Under the pieces are notes generated by a model. It had not been told where the DNA came from and made no database searches. It worked only from the letters and a program-made list of their open reading frames with translations. From assembly GCA_902496005.1 (NCBI GenBank), contig CABUZI010000073.1:1-8271 (forward strand): 8,271 bases of DNA. Reading direction: 5' to 3'. The number at the start of each line of letters is the position of its first letter. Within the stretch, counting starts at the first letter, position 1. This stretch comes from an uncultured Collinsella sp. Its GTDB lineage: Bacteria > Actinomycetota > Coriobacteriia > Coriobacteriales > Coriobacteriaceae. Made by a program: the position numbers and the translations under genes. Shown piece by piece: positions 6,393 to 8,271 of the stretch.

Positions 6393-6734
6393 ATGTCCGA
6401 GCCCGCAACCGATGCCGGCATGAATACGCTCGTCGCCGTGGCCATCGCCCCGTGCGGCACCGGCGATGAGCTGTCCGCCGAGGTCGCCGAGGTCGTGCGC
6501 GTCATTCGCGAGAGCGGCCTTCCCAACCGCACCACCTCGATGTTCACCGAGATCGAGGGCGACTGGGACGAGGTCATGCAGGTCGTGCGCGACGCAACCT
6601 TTGTGTTGGCTAGCAAGGGCATCCGCACCGAAGTCGTGCTCAAAGCCGATATTCGACCCGGATTTACCGACACCATGACCGGCAAGCTCGAGCGCATGGA
6701 AGCTCAGATCAAAAAGCAGGAGGAAACACGATGA
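6393..6734 (+). CDS. Thiamine-binding protein, MTH1187/YkoF family
   Basis: A small 113-residue protein of the UPF0045/DUF77 (PF01910) group, a ferredoxin-like beta-alpha-beta fold that oligomerises. The family signature is clear: VAVAIAPCGTGDELSAEVAE (14-33), then VIRESGLPNRTTSMFTEIEG (37-56) and DWDEVMQVVRDA (57-68). The C-terminus from about 98 is a charged helix. YkoF of B. subtilis, a tandem relative, binds thiamine or its HMP moiety; single-domain members are thought to bind thiamine or precursors. Placement between thiM and thiE under a TPP riboswitch supports a role in holding or delivering a thiazole or HMP intermediate, but no enzyme activity can be claimed. The ATG at 6393 follows GAGGAGG by 8 nt; the ATG at 6420 has no such site. 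Its stop overlaps the thiE start (ATGA), so the two are translationally coupled. Confidence 0.9.
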   Translation: MSEPATDAGMNTLVAVAIAPCGTGDELSAEVAEVVRVIRESGLPNRTTSMFTEIEGDWDEVMQVVRDATFVLASKGIRTEVVLKADIRPGFTDTMTGKLERMEAQIKKQEETR

Positions 6735-7426
6735 GTATCCGCGACAACCTTGATATCTCGGCCTATCTGGTGCTCGGCCCCGAAAACACGCTCGGGCGCC
6801 CCGTGGGCGATGTGGTGGCCCAGGCACTCGACGCCGGCTTTACCTGCATCCAGGTGCGCTCCAAGGTGGCAAGCGCCCGCGAGATCATTGCGCTGACCGG
6901 CGACGCCGCGCAGGCAATCGCACAGGCCGGCAAGACCGGTCAGGTCGCTTTGCTGATTGACGACCGCCTGGACTGCGTACTCGCCGCGCGCGAGCAGGGC
7001 ATTGCTGTCGACGGCGTGCACGTGGGTCAGAGCGACATTCCCGTCGAGGTCTGTCGCAAGCTGCTGGGGCCCAACGCCATCGTGGGCCTTTCCGCCCGTT
7101 GCGAGGAGATGCTCGAGTACGTCAAGACCGCCGACATGAGCCTAGTCGACTACCTGGGCATCGGCCCACTCCACGAGACCGAGACCAAGCGCGACTGCGG
7201 ACGCGCGGCCGACGGCTCTATCATCACCAAGAGCTTTGAGGACCTGGCCGCCCTCCACGCGGCAAGCCCCGTGCCCATCGTGGTGGGCGGCGGCGTCAAG
7301 ACGGCCGACCTGCCACAGCTCAAGGCCACCGGCGTCGACGGCTTTTTCGTGGTGAGCGCCGTCTGCAGCGCCGATGACCCCTACGCCGCGGCCAAGGAGC
7401 TCGTCGACACCTGGCAGCAGGCGTAA
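6731..7426 (+). CDS. thiE: Thiamine phosphate synthase
   Basis: A 231-residue TIM-barrel enzyme joining HMP-pyrophosphate to hydroxyethylthiazole phosphate to give thiamine monophosphate. Motifs in barrel order: CIQVRSK (39-45, pyrophosphate-binding Q-R-K), LLIDDRLD (74-81), DGVHVGQSDIPV (94-105, Mg2+/HMP site), YLGIGPLHETETKRD (141-155, equal to the G-GP---T-TK loop), VGGGV (185-189) and FFVVSAV (205-211, phosphate anchor). Length is slightly above the usual 210-220 residues. The ATG at 6731 overlaps the preceding stop by 4 bp, and AGGAGG (6718-6723) stands 7 nt before it. With ThiM it completes thiazole salvage; HMP-PP must come from a ThiD encoded elsewhere. No convincing intrinsic terminator follows within the gap, only a weak 5-bp stem at 7440-7454. 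Confidence 0.96.
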   Translation: MSIRDNLDISAYLVLGPENTLGRPVGDVVAQALDAGFTCIQVRSKVASAREIIALTGDAAQAIAQAGKTGQVALLIDDRLDCVLAAREQGIAVDGVHVGQSDIPVEVCRKLLGPNAIVGLSARCEEMLEYVKTADMSLVDYLGIGPLHETETKRDCGRAADGSIITKSFEDLAALHAASPVPIVVGGGVKTADLPQLKATGVDGFFVVSAVCSADDPYAAAKELVDTWQQA

Positions 7427-7470
7427 GTATGGGCCGAGCAGCTGATTCGCAGCTTCATATCTTCAGCAAT

Positions 7471-7516
7471 GGAAAGCACATCCCAGTTTGAGCCTCCATT
7501 CCGGGATGCGCTTTCC
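7471..7516. repeat. Long imperfect inverted repeat in a convergent gap
   Basis: GGAAAGCACATCCC (7471-7484) pairs with GGGATGCGCTTTCC (7503-7516) over 14 positions with one mismatch (7478/7509), around an 18-nt loop. The mismatch becomes a U-G pair in a minus-strand transcript, so the fold is better in the patatin 3' end. Neither side has a T-run. A further 5-bp hairpin CCGCC/GGCGG follows at 7515-7529. The rest of 7427-7538 holds nothing else I can name. Confidence 0.6.
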
Positions 7517-7538
7517 GCCGAGATGGCGGCAGCAGCCT

Positions 7539-8271
7539 CTACCCTGCCAGATATGCCTCCAGTGCCGGCAAGGTCGCCTCCGCATCGCGGCGACCAATCT
7601 GGTAGATGCGCTCAAGTTCATCGGGCTCGCGACACAGCGACGGCACCTTCACCGATTCGCTCGGACGCACCACAAAGATCTCGCCGGCAGCCTCGCGACG
7701 TGCCAGGTCATCGAGCGTGGCATTGTAGACCTCATGCCGGTGCTCAAGCGCTGCGACAAACTCCGGATAGTGACGGAACACGCGCCGCAGCATGGGCATC
7801 ACGCTGTTGGGCTGCTTCACAAAGCCCGCCGGCTGCGTGAGTACCACGATATTGCGGTCATACCCCTGCGCAAACAGCCACGCGCTGGGAATAGAATCAG
7901 CCACGCCACCATCCAGATACTTATGCCCGTCAATAGCAACGGGACGCGTCGCCACGGGAATTGCCGACGACGCCCGAATCCACTCGATATCGCGCTCGTC
8001 GCCATACGGCAGATCGTGATAGACGGCCTTGCCCGTCTCGATATCGGTACACACGCACGTAAATCGCATGGGACAGGTGCGATACGCCTCCAAGTCGATG
8101 GGATCGCGCTCGATAGGCACCTCGTGATAAGCAAAGTCGGCATTGTACATATCGCCGGTTCGCAGCCAGCTGGTCACGCTCGCATAGCGCTTGTCGGCGC
8201 AATAGGCCTTGTTATAGCGAATGGCGCGGCCGATCTGTCGCGATTTAAAGTTGTAGCCAAACGCCGCGCCC
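7539..8271 (-). CDS. Patatin-like phospholipase (RssA-type), 5'-truncated
   Basis: The C-terminal 243 codons of a patatin-family acyl hydrolase; the reading frame continues to the right edge, so the start and probably the GxSxG nucleophile lie outside. The first visible residues (GAAFGYNFKSRQIGRAIRYN) are what follows the nucleophile in this family, where GxSAGA is the rule. The other half of the Ser-Asp dyad is Asp120 of the fragment in YLDGGVADSIP. Just before it come the conserved SSAIPVATRPV and, further up, TGDMYNADFAYHEVP. No membrane segment is visible. Members hydrolyse phospholipid or other acyl chains; the substrate is unknown. A GTG at 8177 could serve as a start but would remove conserved core, and I reject it. 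The gene converges on the thiamine operon. Confidence 0.88.
   Translation of the reverse strand, partial: GAAFGYNFKSRQIGRAIRYNKAYCADKRYASVTSWLRTGDMYNADFAYHEVPIERDPIDLEAYRTCPMRFTCVCTDIETGKAVYHDLPYGDERDIEWIRASSAIPVATRPVAIDGHKYLDGGVADSIPSAWLFAQGYDRNIVVLTQPAGFVKQPNSVMPMLRRVFRHYPEFVAALEHRHEVYNATLDDLARREAAGEIFVVRPSESVKVPSLCREPDELERIYQIGRRDAEATLPALEAYLAG

Noticed and set aside
5508..6827. A 439-codon open frame on the minus strand across the thiamine operon
   Set aside because: It is antisense to three secure genes and arises from their GC-rich third positions. Its translation is Gly/His/Val-rich low-quality sequence without a recognisable family.
7440..7454. Intrinsic terminator after thiE
   Set aside because: The stem AGCTG/CAGCT is only 5 bp and no T-run follows.

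Overview
The window looks like chromosomal DNA of a moderately GC-rich, low-complexity-free actinobacterium of the gut Coriobacteriia type. Collinsella or a close relative is my best guess, from the overall protein flavour, the GC-rich codon third positions and the compact thiamine-salvage operon. This is recognition, not a database result. The genes are ordinary metabolic and regulatory ones with tight spacing. There are no tRNA or rRNA genes, CRISPR arrays or phage genes, and no transposase. One palindromic repeat is clearly visible.

Layout, left to right. A 5'-truncated esterase-fold hydrolase (+, to 601) converges on an NCS2 uracil permease (-, 1996 to 662), and the two share a strong bidirectional terminator (600-641). 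Upstream of the permease, also on the minus strand, are a MetE C-terminal-like (YxjG/YxjH-type) methyltransferase (3253 to 2120), a LysR-type regulator (4305 to 3409) and a Cof-type HAD phosphatase (5224 to 4316). The HAD and LysR genes are 10 bp apart and look like one operon. The 155-bp gap between the LysR gene and the methyltransferase gene holds a perfect 8+7+8 bp palindrome with the LysR T-N11-A signature, so the regulator probably controls its neighbour.

The divergent gap 5225-5549 is the richest part. It holds a 102-bp BIME/REP-like double palindrome (5265-5366) flanked at nearly equal distances by two outward -10 boxes. On the right side follow a complete TPP riboswitch (about 5394-5485), an intrinsic terminator (5497-5527), and a small hairpin that presents the thiM ribosome-binding site in its loop. 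This leader controls a translationally packed operon: thiM (hydroxyethylthiazole kinase), an MTH1187/YkoF-type thiamine-binding protein, and thiE (thiamine phosphate synthase). Together they salvage thiazole and join it to HMP-PP made elsewhere; no thiD or thiC is present here.

The operon converges on a patatin-like phospholipase gene (-, 8271 to 7539) that runs off the right edge. A long imperfect hairpin lies in the convergent gap. I found no wholly new system. The best leads are the palindromic element wedged between two promoters, the two-level thiM leader, and the LysR-methyltransferase regulatory pair.
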